The notes beneath the pieces are model-generated. The model had not been told where the DNA came from. It was given only the letters and a program-made list of their open reading frames with translations, and ran no database searches. Source: CAYMAZ01 sp964388575 (GTDB lineage: Bacteria; Bacteroidota; Bacteroidia; Bacteroidales; DTU049). From it: 64,000 nucleotides of DNA. The translations under genes were made by a program, and so were the position numbers. Shown piece by piece: positions 1 to 7,361 of this stretch; positions within the stretch are counted from its first letter, which is position 1; the number at the start of each line of letters is the position of its first letter. The stretch is taken from positions 8,680-72,679 of the forward strand of contig CAYMAZ010000014.1 of assembly GCA_964388575.1 (NCBI GenBank). The letters are read 5' to 3'.

Positions 1-176
1 AAATTTCAAATGCTGAGTATTTTATTCTCACAGGAATGCTGCACTGGAGATTTGATCTTTCTCCGGAACAGAAACAAACTTTTGAGATGCAGTATTCTGT
101 GAGGTATCCAAGAAACAAACAGGTGCAAACAAAAACGTCCAGACAAAGGACATTGTATGCCCCCTCATTTTTGTAG
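1..176 (+). CDS. C-terminal end of a DUF4139-type (MuiA-like) protein, partial
   Basis: The reading frame is open from base 3 to a TAG at 174-176, giving 58 residues. The tail reads GMLHWRFDLSPEQKQTFE and then YSVRYPRN, the closing beta-strand pattern seen at the end of DUF4139 / mucoidy-inhibitor-like proteins (a Gly-x-Leu-x-Trp strand, a 'Leu-x-Pro' turn, then a Tyr-x-Val-x-Tyr-Pro strand). The start lies outside the window. The exact role of this family is poorly known; in this phylum members usually carry a signal peptide, which cannot be checked here. Assignment rests only on the short tail. Confidence 0.55.
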   Translation, partial: ISNAEYFILTGMLHWRFDLSPEQKQTFEMQYSVRYPRNKQVQTKTSRQRTLYAPSFL

Positions 177-204
177 ATCATAAAATGGTGTTCAAGACGT
201 TCAG

Positions 205-543
205 CTATTTCAACTGATTTTTCAATTCTTCAAGGAAATATCTGACTGAAACAAGGGAACGAATCACTTCATCTTTGTCTCTGAATGCTTTTGTATCATG
301 ATTGAGTTTATCCCGTGCGCCCTTTATTGTCAGGCCTTCCGTTTTCAGCAATGTGTGAATGCGTATAAATGTGTCAAAATCAGATTGGGTATACAGGCGA
401 ACACCTCTTTTGTTTCTCTGTGGGTTGATGAATTTTTCAAATTCCTTTTCCCAAAAACGAAGCAAAGAAGTATTGACCCGGAGATGTTCAGCAATTTCAC
501 CAATACGGTAATAAAATTTTTTATCTCTTTCTGCGTTATCCAC
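205..543 (-). CDS. MerR-family transcriptional regulator
   Basis: This 112-residue protein has an N-terminal MerR winged-helix domain over about residues 11-80: a YYRIGEIAEHL helix-turn-helix start, an LLRFWEKEF recognition region, then a GVRLYTQSDFDTFIRI wing with the family Arg-x-Tyr. The C-terminal helix (about 85-112) is short and would serve dimerisation. No effector domain or metal-binding cysteines are present, so the signal is unknown. Such compact MerR proteins are common single genes in Bacteroidota. It is divergent to the M23 peptidase gene; the roughly 80 bases between them carry the peptidase promoter but no clear promoter for this gene. Confidence 0.85.
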   Translation of the reverse strand: MDNAERDKKFYYRIGEIAEHLRVNTSLLRFWEKEFEKFINPQRNKRGVRLYTQSDFDTFIRIHTLLKTEGLTIKGARDKLNHDTKAFRDKDEVIRSLVSVRYFLEELKNQLK

Positions 544-578
544 AAGCTTACTTTTTAAACTGCGAAGTTATAAAATAG

Positions 579-605
579 TTTGCATTCAAAAAATTATTAT
601 CTTTG
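579..605 (+). promoter_or_regulatory. Bacteroidota-type promoter of the M23 peptidase gene
   Basis: TATCTTTG at 598-605 matches the TAnnTTTG -7 element, with a TTTG at 579-582 as a possible -33 element. It lies 19 bases before the ATG at 625 and rules out a start at an earlier in-frame ATG at 580, which would sit upstream of the transcript. Confidence 0.65.
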
Positions 606-624
606 CAAAAGTTTTGAAAAGCAC

Positions 625-1578
625 ATGAAGAAAAGAAAATATTTTATTGATATAGAGGCTGTTGGCATTATCAGAGAGACAAAAAAACTCCCTTTTTTCA
701 AAAAATCATGGGTAAGTGGTACCGGAATTTCTTTGGTTTTAGGTATTGTAATTGCAATTATTTTCTTTCAGTTGTTTGATTCTCCATCAGAAAAACGTTT
801 GCAGAACCAGATTGATTCTTACCAGATAAAATATCAAATATTAAACACACGCACAAGCCAACTGATTGAAGGTATTCAGAACCTTGAAGAAAAGGATGAC
901 AATACCTATCGTGTGATTTATGAGATGAATCCGGTCCCTGATGACATGCGTAGAGCTGGTATTGGTGGGGCTATTCATTACAGGGAGTTGTTTGATTCTG
1001 ATAACACAAAAATTGCAGGCATTTCAATGCGCAACATTGACCTTGCACTTCGCAAAATGCAGGTGCAGTCAGGTTCCTTCAGTGAACTTGAAAAGGCAGC
1101 GCTGGAAAAGGAAAAAATGCTTTCAAGCATCCCTACAATTATGCCTGTATCAAAAGAAAAGATCAGAGTTACATCGTTGTTTGGATGGAGAAGAAATCCG
1201 TTTAACAGAAATGTCAGAAGCTTTCACAGTGGAGTGGATTTTGCCGGAAAACCCGGAACCCCCATTTATGCAACCGGCGATGGTGTCGTTGAGAAGAACG
1301 GAAGAATGTCAGGCTATGGAATTGTTGTTGTGATCAATCATGGATACGGATATAAAACTGTATATGCTCATTTATCAAAAGCATCTGTCAAAACCGGTGA
1401 AAAGGTAAAGCGTGGCAATGTGATTGGCAAACTCGGACGAACAGGCATTGCTACAGGTCCACATCTGCATTATGAAGTCGTTAAAAACGGACAGAAGGTT
1501 AATCCGATGAATTATATTACAAGTACTCTCACCAGAGAAGAATATAACACCATACTTGAACAGTCAGAAAAACTGTAG
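625..1578 (+). CDS. M23-family (LytM) peptidoglycan endopeptidase, membrane-anchored
   Basis: The predicted protein has 317 residues. It has a short cytoplasmic N-terminus, one membrane helix at about residues 31-50 (ISLVLGIVIAIIFFQLF), a charged coiled-coil stretch to about 90, and a C-terminal LytM domain. The Zn-binding residues are intact: FHSGVDFAG supplies H-x3-D and GPHLHYEV supplies H-x-H. Enzymes of this family cut peptide cross-links of peptidoglycan in the periplasm; coiled-coil members often act with division or elongation machinery. The start at 625 is chosen because the -7 element at 598-605 lies between it and an upstream ATG. The septal protein gene on the opposite strand lies immediately downstream. 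Confidence 0.9.
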   Translation: MKKRKYFIDIEAVGIIRETKKLPFFKKSWVSGTGISLVLGIVIAIIFFQLFDSPSEKRLQNQIDSYQIKYQILNTRTSQLIEGIQNLEEKDDNTYRVIYEMNPVPDDMRRAGIGGAIHYRELFDSDNTKIAGISMRNIDLALRKMQVQSGSFSELEKAALEKEKMLSSIPTIMPVSKEKIRVTSLFGWRRNPFNRNVRSFHSGVDFAGKPGTPIYATGDGVVEKNGRMSGYGIVVVINHGYGYKTVYAHLSKASVKTGEKVKRGNVIGKLGRTGIATGPHLHYEVVKNGQKVNPMNYITSTLTREEYNTILEQSEKL

Positions 1579-1605
1579 TTTGCTTAGGGACGTTCAGTGG
1601 TTTTA

Positions 1606-1896
1606 TTATTCATAGATGATGAGAAAAACATCTTCATCATCTTTTTTCATCAGATACTTTTCCCGGGCAAATTTTTCCAGTGCTTTTCTGTCAGTTTTGT
1701 ATAATTCAAGAAGTTCCCTGTTCTTCGCAATCTGTTCCAGGTAATAATTTTTTTCCTTTCTTACTTCTTTCAGTTCTTTTCTATACTTAAAGACTGAGAT
1801 CAATCTGTTAACATCAAAGAAAACAATCCAGACAACAAAAAAAATCCCAACAAGGAAATACTTGTTTTTCAAAATGGGAAGAAGTTTTTTCATCAT
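1606..1896 (-). CDS. FtsB/DivIC-like septum formation initiator protein
   Basis: A 96-residue single-pass membrane protein. Residues about 10-30 (YFLVGIFFVVWIVFFDVN) form the membrane helix, followed by a coiled coil rich in Lys and Glu (about 38-70), then the short conserved tail ALEKFAREKYLMKKDDEDVF typical of FtsB/DivIC. In the family this protein bridges FtsL and FtsQ in the divisome. Two adjacent ATG codons (1896 and 1893) could start translation. A -7 element TAATTTTG on the minus strand (1908 to 1901) is so close that the mRNA should begin at or next to the start codon. Confidence 0.88.
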   Translation of the reverse strand: MMKKLLPILKNKYFLVGIFFVVWIVFFDVNRLISVFKYRKELKEVRKEKNYYLEQIAKNRELLELYKTDRKALEKFAREKYLMKKDDEDVFLIIYE

Positions 1897-1900
1897 AGGA

Positions 1901-1908
1901 CAAAATTA
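1901..1908 (-). promoter_or_regulatory. -7 promoter element of the FtsB/DivIC gene
   Basis: Read on the minus strand, 1908 to 1901 is TAATTTTG, a perfect TAnnTTTG. It ends five bases before the first ATG (1896), which predicts a leaderless or nearly leaderless transcript. Confidence 0.55.
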
Positions 1909-2287
1909 GGATAAAAATCAGAAATGAAGATTATTTTGTGCTTCGAATTCAAATTTTGTATCAACTCAGCATATAAAAAAAGTGTTTCCTGCATTTCATT
2001 CAGTGAATTTTAAAATTTGAGGTTCAAGAATAATTTACACCAGGTGTTTATAATAAATGTTCATTTTCAAACGAAAATTCTTGATTTCAGCGTAAAAATT
2101 TCCTAACTTTGTCAGAATTATGTAACTTTTCCCATGAAAAGCAACAGGTCTTTATTTCTGGAAACCGCACCAAGTGTGTGTGTGGTTCGACAAATTCGCC
2201 TCAGAAAAAAAGGTATTTTATCTATGCATTATTCAACAATAAATTCTGCATTGAATACAATATTCAGCCATCAAAACCTTTAATGTC
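1909..2287. other. Intergenic region with long leader of the T9SS cargo gene
   Basis: There is no convincing gene here. TAACTTTG at 2104-2111 is a good -7 element on the plus strand and would give a leader of about 170 bases before the ATG at 2288. A 60-codon frame from a TTG at 2109 starts inside this promoter and resembles nothing, so I do not call it. I see no strong hairpin in the leader. Confidence 0.45.
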
Positions 2288-3184
2288 ATGAAACAATCAA
2301 AACTTTTATTCATCCTGCTCCTGCCAATGCTTTTTGCATAGGGAGTGAAGGGACAGGAATATCATAAACTTTTACAGGACAATGTAGATTGGGATGTTCT
2401 GACAGCAGATCCATCATTTAACCCTTTTTGCAATTATGTTGGAGGAGGCAGGTTTTTCTTACGGGGTGATACTACAATTCAGGGGAATGATTACAAGATT
2501 ATCAATTGCATAAAAATTATTTCACCCGGACCCTTTTGCCCGCCTTTTTTTGTAACCCAGGATACTGTATTCAGGCAAGGATATATCAGAGAAGATACAA
2601 TTGCGAAAAATGTTTTTGTTTATGAGACTAATTATCAAAGTGATGAACTGTTGTTTGATTTCAGCTTGTCTGTTGGTGACACTTTGTTTTCTTACTACAA
2701 TTTTTGCGGAGATTTAATAGTTGACAGCATTGGGACAATTAACTTGTTTAATTCAGAGACCCGTAAAATTTTCTTTCTGAACAACTACGAGTATTTCATT
2801 GAGGGTCTTGGAGGCTCTCAAGGCTTTATGAACCCCCAGTGTCAAGCAATTGGCAGTTGGAATCAACAATGTTGTGTTTTAATAAATGGAGTAGCAATTT
2901 ATGATTTCTTATGCGGCAGTTGTTTTCAGGTTATGAAAATTGAAAGGCATGAATCATCTTCGTACATAACTATTTATCCAAATCCAACATCTGATTTTTT
3001 AAACATCGAGATTAATAAGCCTGAAGAACCAGGCGCAATTACTCTGACCGACATCACCGGCAGAGTTGTGTTGCAAAGCACATTCACCAGCAGAATTGAT
3101 GTATCACATTTGCCCAAAGGCATGTATTTATTAAGTGTTTATACAAATACAGAAAAATTTGTCAGGAAAATTATTGTTCATTAA
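2288..3184 (+). pseudogene. T9SS cargo protein (type A sorting domain) with an in-frame TAG at the signal-peptide end
   Basis: An ATG at 2288 opens a signal peptide (MKQSKLLFILLLPMLFA). Codon 18 is TAG (2339-2341), and the same frame then runs open to 3184, with GVKGQEYHKLL immediately after. The downstream part has a domain of unknown function seen in extracellular Bacteroidota proteins and, from about 2960, a type IX secretion sorting tail: IYPNPTSDFLNIE, ITLTDITGRVV, LPKGMYLLSV, FVRKIIV. T9SS exports such proteins across the outer membrane, but that needs the signal peptide, which the amber codon separates from the body. A GTG at 2345 could start only a cytoplasmic form. This is either a real nonsense mutation or a base error (for example TGG or CAG read as TAG). 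Confidence 0.75.
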
Positions 3185-3266
3185 TAATTGAAATCATTAA
3201 TGTCCGATTAAAATTCTCTGATTTTTTGCCACCCTTCCGCTGCCGCACTCAGCATAGGCGAGTTTC

Positions 3267-3299
3267 GTATGGCAAAGGTTTTTAGCCATACATTTTTTT
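3267..3299 (+). terminator. Rho-independent terminator after the T9SS cargo gene
   Basis: GTATGGC (3267-3273) pairs with GCCATAC (3285-3291) around an 11-base loop, and is followed by seven T (3293-3299). Confidence 0.65.
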
Positions 3300-3415
3300 G
3301 AATAATAACTTTTTACACTTGCCAAATTTACGTAAAAAAAGTAAGTTAAGTTTTCAGATTAACATAAAACACCCGAATCAAACTCCCTTTCGGTTCATCC
3401 CGGATTTTTCAGGAT

Positions 3416-3441
3416 AAAAAAAATGCCGGCAAAAACCGGCA
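3416..3441 (-). terminator. Rho-independent terminator of groES-groEL
   Basis: On the minus strand TGCCGG and CCGGCA (3441 to 3424) form a stem around a short T-rich loop, followed by a run of eight T (3423 to 3416). It lies 27 bases beyond the groEL stop codon. Confidence 0.85.
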
Positions 3442-3467
3442 CTTTTATAAAAGTTATGGAGAATTTT

Positions 3468-5105
3468 TTAATAGTCCATTCCGCCCATACCGCCCATTCC
3501 ACCTGGCATCGGAGGCATTGGTTTGTCTTCTTTAATTTCTGACACAACACATTCTGTTGTGAGGAGCATTCCTGCCACTGAAGCAGCATTCTCAAGCGCT
3601 ACACGTGCAACTTTGGTCGGGTCAATCACGCCGCTTTCATAAAGGTTTTCATATTTTTCAGTGTATGCATTGAAGCCGAAATCATTCTTGCCTTCTCTCA
3701 CTTTCTGAACAACAACGGCACCTTCAAGTCCTGCATTCTGAACAATCTGTCTCAGTGGCTCTTCAAGTGCGCGACGGATAATTTCCATCCCAACTTTTTC
3801 ATCCTCATTTGCGAACTGCATGCTTTCCAAAGAGTCAAGTGCTCTCAGGTATGCAACTCCACCCCCCGGAACAATTCCTTCTTCCACTGCAGCTCTGGTC
3901 GCATGAAGTGCATCATCAAAGCGGTCTTTCTTTTCTTTCATTTCAACTTCACTGGCAGCGCCAACCTGGATCACAGCAACACCTCCTGCTAATTTTGCAA
4001 GGCGTTCCTGAAGTTTTTCACGGTCGTAATCTGATTTTGTTGACTCGATCTGAGCTTTAATCTGATTGATTCTTCCGTGAATGCTGTCTTTTGAACCACG
4101 TCCACTGACAATGGTTGTGTTTTCTTTGTCAACGGTAATCTTATCTGCCTGTCCGAGGTGTGACAGATCAGCATCTTCCAGCTTGAATCCCTTTTCTTCT
4201 GAAATTACCTGACCACCGGTCAGAATGGCGATATCTTCAAGCATTTCTTTTCTTCTGTCGCCAAATCCTGGAGCTTTTACAGCAACAATCTTCAAAGAAC
4301 CACGAAGTCTGTTCACAACAAGCGTTGCAAGTGCTTCGCTTTCTACATCTTCAGCAATAATAAGTAATGGTTTTCCTGTTTGAACAACCTTTTCCAAAAC
4401 AGGCAACAGATCTTTCATGACAGAAATTTTCTTGTCAAAAATCAGAATATAGGGAGTTTCGTATACTGTCATCATTTTCTCAGTGTCTGTCACAAAGTAT
4501 GGTGAAATATAACCGCGGTCAAATTGCATCCCTTCAACAACATCAACAGTTGTTTCTGTTCCTTTTGCTTCTTCAATGGTAATCACACCTTCTTTTTTAA
4601 CTTTGCGCATTGCTTCTGCAATAACTTTTCCGATTTCAGGTTCATTATTTGCAGAAATAGTAGCAACCTGTTCAATTTTTTCAGTGCTGTCACCGACTTC
4701 TTTTGACATCTTTTTCAGTTCTGTAACGACTTGAGCAACAGCCTTATCAATTCCACGTTTTAAATCCATTGGGTTGGCGCCAGCAGTGACATTTTTCAGT
4801 CCTGAAGTGATAATTGCCTGGGCAAGAACTGTTGCGGTGGTTGTACCGTCACCAGCAACATCATTGGTTTTGCTTGCAACTTCCTTGACAAGCTGGGCAC
4901 CAAGATTTTGTTCCTTATCCTTGAGTTCAATTTCTTTTGCAACGGTTACGCCATCTTTAGTTATTGCAGGCGCTCCGAAAGATTTTTCAAGGATCACGTT
5001 GCGGCCTTTTGGCCCTAATGTAACTTTTACCGCATTTGCAAGAGCATCAACACCTTCTTTTAATGCATTGCGGGCTTCCAAATTAAATGTTATCTGTTTT
5101 GCCAT
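3468..5105 (-). CDS. groL: Chaperonin GroEL (Hsp60)
   Basis: This is a 545-residue full-length GroEL. Visible family signatures are the N-terminal NAVKVTLGPKGRNVILEKS, the ATP-binding DGVTVAKEI and GDGTTTATVLAQAI segments, the late AAVEEGIVPGGGVAYLRA signature, and the Gly/Met-rich tail ending GGMGGMGGMDY. It forms the double-ring folding chamber in the cytoplasm, closed by GroES and driven by ATP. It lies 29 bases downstream of groES in one transcript with a terminator behind it. Nothing appears missing or unusual. Confidence 0.98.
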   Translation of the reverse strand: MAKQITFNLEARNALKEGVDALANAVKVTLGPKGRNVILEKSFGAPAITKDGVTVAKEIELKDKEQNLGAQLVKEVASKTNDVAGDGTTTATVLAQAIITSGLKNVTAGANPMDLKRGIDKAVAQVVTELKKMSKEVGDSTEKIEQVATISANNEPEIGKVIAEAMRKVKKEGVITIEEAKGTETTVDVVEGMQFDRGYISPYFVTDTEKMMTVYETPYILIFDKKISVMKDLLPVLEKVVQTGKPLLIIAEDVESEALATLVVNRLRGSLKIVAVKAPGFGDRRKEMLEDIAILTGGQVISEEKGFKLEDADLSHLGQADKITVDKENTTIVSGRGSKDSIHGRINQIKAQIESTKSDYDREKLQERLAKLAGGVAVIQVGAASEVEMKEKKDRFDDALHATRAAVEEGIVPGGGVAYLRALDSLESMQFANEDEKVGMEIIRRALEEPLRQIVQNAGLEGAVVVQKVREGKNDFGFNAYTEKYENLYESGVIDPTKVARVALENAASVAGMLLTTECVVSEIKEDKPMPPMPGGMGGMGGMDY

Positions 5106-5134
5106 AATTTTTATTTTTTTAAATTCATTGTTAA

Positions 5135-5413
5135 TTAAATAATTGCCAGAATATCAGATTCACGCATGATCAGAAAGTCATTTCCATCAACGTTGATTTC
5201 TGTACCTGCATATTTTCCGTAAAGAACAACATCCCCGGATTTTACTGTCATGGGTTCATCTTTTTTTCCCGGACCTGCAGCAACGACAGTTCCTCTCTGT
5301 GGTTTTTCCTTCGCTGTGTCGGGAATAATGATTCCGCCTGCAGTCTTCTCTTCCGCTGGAGAAGGCTCAATCAAAACGCGGTCTGCTAATGGTTTAATGT
5401 TTACACTTGCCAT
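5135..5413 (-). CDS. groS: Co-chaperonin GroES (Hsp10)
   Basis: A 92-residue GroES of normal length. It shows IKPLADRVLIEPSPAEE at the N-terminus, a mobile-loop segment KTAGGIIIPDTAKEKPQ and the closing GTEINVDGNDFLIMRESDILAII. It caps the GroEL ring as a heptamer. It is the first gene of groES-groEL. The 500 bases upstream contain no CIRCE element, but they hold paired TGACA repeats described separately. Confidence 0.97.
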   Translation of the reverse strand: MASVNIKPLADRVLIEPSPAEEKTAGGIIIPDTAKEKPQRGTVVAAGPGKKDEPMTVKSGDVVLYGKYAGTEINVDGNDFLIMRESDILAII

Positions 5414-5912
5414 AATTTTTCAATTTTAATTTATATTTCTGATTAATATGATGTTCCTTAATACTGGATATGAAATTCATTTCCAATTCGCCGGATTATC
5501 GAATTTTATGCCAAATGATCCCAATCAGACATTTGTGTCATTTTTGTCAGTATTTCAGAAAATATTCATGACAAATCTGACAGAATAAACGTAAAACTCT
5601 ATGAATTGAGAATGACAAATTGATATATTTACTCCTTTTCCAATGATTCTAATGGCTACCCGTCTAAAATACTCCAGCAATTCACCGGATAAATCCGACT
5701 TTTAAATCTGAATGTTAATACCATTGATTCAAAAAATGATGGAGATATTCGATTTCAGCACGTAACTACGGCATGTTAGATTTCTTCAGAAAATGAAAAA
5801 ATCTGACATTTTGACAAAAAAATTTAAAATAGAATACAACATCCTTAAAACCTGAAAATTGAGATTTTCAAAAACAGATTAACACAGAAAATCGTTAACC
5901 AGATCGGTTGAA
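5414..5912. other. 500-base non-coding region upstream of groES, between groES and secG
   Basis: I see no gene on either strand. The region is AT-rich. No TAnnTTTG element stands out on the minus strand in front of groES. It does contain several paired TGACA/TGTCA motifs (5536-5549, 5569-5582, 5613-5625, 5804-5816). The part next to secG shows no strong terminator hairpin. Confidence 0.5.
5536..5582. promoter_or_regulatory. Paired TGACA-N4-TGACA motifs, candidate heat-shock operator
   Basis: TGTCA-TTTT-TGTCA lies at 5536-5549 and TGACA-AATC-TGACA at 5569-5582, the same spaced pair on opposite strands 20 bases apart. Further copies with a 3-base spacer lie at 5804-5816 (TGACA-TTT-TGACA) and, imperfectly, at 5613-5625. 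Their place 120-400 bases upstream of groES suggests a regulator binding site, but this is inference; the motif is not CIRCE or the HspR box. Confidence 0.35.
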
Positions 5913-6236
5913 TTACTCCTCTTCAGCTTCGGGAGCTGGAGTAAAAGGAACAGGTGCCTGTTCTTCAAGATATGATTTTACTTCACTGCCTTGTGCCTCT
6001 GTCTGACCTCTTGGAATAATAAATACTGACAACAGACTGAAAACAAGCAAAACAATTGCAAGTGTCCATGTCGCCTTTTCAAGAAAGTCAGCTGTCTGAC
6101 GAACACCCATTACCTGACCTGACGACTGGAAATTTGAAGCCAAACCACCACCTTTTGAATTTTGAACCAAAACAATCAACGCAAGAAGGATACAGGTGAT
6201 CAAAATTAAAACCGCGATAAATGCATATGATATCAT
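5913..6236 (-). CDS. secG: Preprotein translocase subunit SecG
   Basis: A 107-residue protein with two membrane helices (about residues 3-23 and 53-75) separated by the conserved loop LVQNSKGGGLASNFQSS and GVRQTADFLEKATW, which identify SecG. It stabilises the SecYEG channel in the inner membrane and eases SecA cycling. The C-terminal tail is acidic and low complexity (PVPFTPAPEAEEE), as often in this phylum. It follows the TPR protein gene by about 20 bases on the same strand, so it is probably cotranscribed with lptE. Confidence 0.93.
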   Translation of the reverse strand: MISYAFIAVLILITCILLALIVLVQNSKGGGLASNFQSSGQVMGVRQTADFLEKATWTLAIVLLVFSLLSVFIIPRGQTEAQGSEVKSYLEEQAPVPFTPAPEAEEE

Positions 6237-6254
6237 AACTTTTCCTTTGACTTA

Positions 6255-6815
6255 TTAATGTTGTTGTAAATTTTCAATTTGGGATGCAAAGTAACTACTT
6301 TTTTCCGGATATTTCAAAATTAATTGCTTAAATATTTCAATGGCTTTATCTTTTTTTCCCTGTGCGATATATATTTTTGCTAGCGTTTCGGAGATAATAT
6401 CAAAATTATCTTTTGTGCTTTGTTCAGCAAGGTCTGATAAATTGTTGTAGTTTTTATCAATTTTGATAGACGGTTCTTTCTCAATAAAATGTTCAATTTT
6501 TTCAATCTGACTTTTCAGTTTATTGATTTTATTTAAACCAATGTTGTCCTGATCTGTCTGAGGATCTTCACTTACACTTTTAGGTAAATCATTCTGATTC
6601 AGGAATCGATACAAGCGTTTTCGTGAAGGAACAAGTAAAGCCGTTTTATGCAATGCCTGAATATACTGATCTGATTGCTTTAATCTGCTTAATATCAGCA
6701 TATTCAAATGAGGAGACCAGGGGAATTCGTTTAGCATGTCCTGCAGCTTCTCATATTCTGAATCTGAGATATTTTCAGGTATAGAGAGGCTTTTAATAAA
6801 GAGATCCTTTATCAT
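6255..6815 (-). CDS. TPR-containing protein of unknown function, between lptE and secG
   Basis: A 186-residue protein without signal peptide or membrane segment. The N-terminal half is helical and charged. The C-terminal part (about residues 125-180) reads like one to two TPR helices: LSDLAEQSTKDNFDIISETLAKIYIAQ, broken here by the turn GKKDKAIEIFKQLI and LKYPEKS. The start is set at the ATG at 6815; a TTG at 6833 would overlap the lptE end by seven bases. Such cytoplasmic TPR proteins next to lptE recur in Bacteroidota, but no function is established. Partner unknown. Confidence 0.75.
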   Translation of the reverse strand: MIKDLFIKSLSIPENISDSEYEKLQDMLNEFPWSPHLNMLILSRLKQSDQYIQALHKTALLVPSRKRLYRFLNQNDLPKSVSEDPQTDQDNIGLNKINKLKSQIEKIEHFIEKEPSIKIDKNYNNLSDLAEQSTKDNFDIISETLAKIYIAQGKKDKAIEIFKQLILKYPEKSSYFASQIENLQQH

Positions 6816-6826
6816 ATATTTATTAT

Positions 6827-7360
6827 TTACCAATTCACGAGTGCTTTATTAAAAACATCATCCACAAGTTCTTCAGTTATCTGATCCAGGAGGTTATCTT
6901 CCACAGAAGCCAGAGTCAGCGAACTTGAAAACTGTTGAAATCTTGTAAAAGTGGATTCATAGTTCTTTTCTGGATGAATTTTATTGAAAAACCGAACATT
7001 AATTGTAACGTTGAGTTGTGTCAGCTGAGCTGTTTCATTGCCCTGTATTGCAACAGGCTGAATGTTGTAGTTTGTAATTTCTCCTTCAAAAGCAATATCA
7101 CCGCCTGAATTTACCATAACAAGGCTTGTTTGTTGCAACATCCTGTCTCTCAGTCCTTCTGTCAGCTTCTGACTCAGCATTGGCTGAACAAGGGTGGCAT
7201 TGTTCTGAAAATATCTCACTGAAAACGTTCTTGCTTCAACCGGAATATCTGCTCCGGTAAAAGAATATGAAACTCTGCATGAATTGCTCAATGACAGGAT
7301 CAGAATTGCTGTCATTAAAGCCAGTAAAGGCCAAAACCAATGCCTGACTTTTCTTTTCAT
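6827..7360 (-). CDS. lptE: LptE-like LPS-assembly lipoprotein
   Basis: This 177-residue protein has an N-terminal hydrophobic segment ending in a lipobox-like SLSNSC, with the lipidated Cys at residue 28. The mature domain has the LptE pattern: YSFTGADIPVEARTFSV, then helices with LTEGLRDRMLQQTSL, and the beta strands AFEGEITNYNIQPVA and TINVRFFNKI. In the family it plugs the LptD barrel that inserts LPS into the outer membrane. The gene follows the sigma-54 activator gene by one base, so both are translated from one message. Confidence 0.88.
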   Translation of the reverse strand: MKRKVRHWFWPLLALMTAILILSLSNSCRVSYSFTGADIPVEARTFSVRYFQNNATLVQPMLSQKLTEGLRDRMLQQTSLVMVNSGGDIAFEGEITNYNIQPVAIQGNETAQLTQLNVTINVRFFNKIHPEKNYESTFTRFQQFSSSLTLASVEDNLLDQITEELVDDVFNKALVNW

Positions 7361-7361
7361 A

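Noticed and set aside
2109..2291. 60-codon open frame upstream of the T9SS gene
   Set aside because: It starts at a TTG within the -7 promoter element and its product resembles nothing; it probably lies in the leader.
4524..5142. Plus-strand open frames inside groEL
   Set aside because: They are antisense shadows of a highly conserved gene.
5414..5912. CIRCE or HspR operator upstream of groES
   Set aside because: No TTAGCACTC/GAGTGCTAA or CTTGAGT-type inverted repeat is present.
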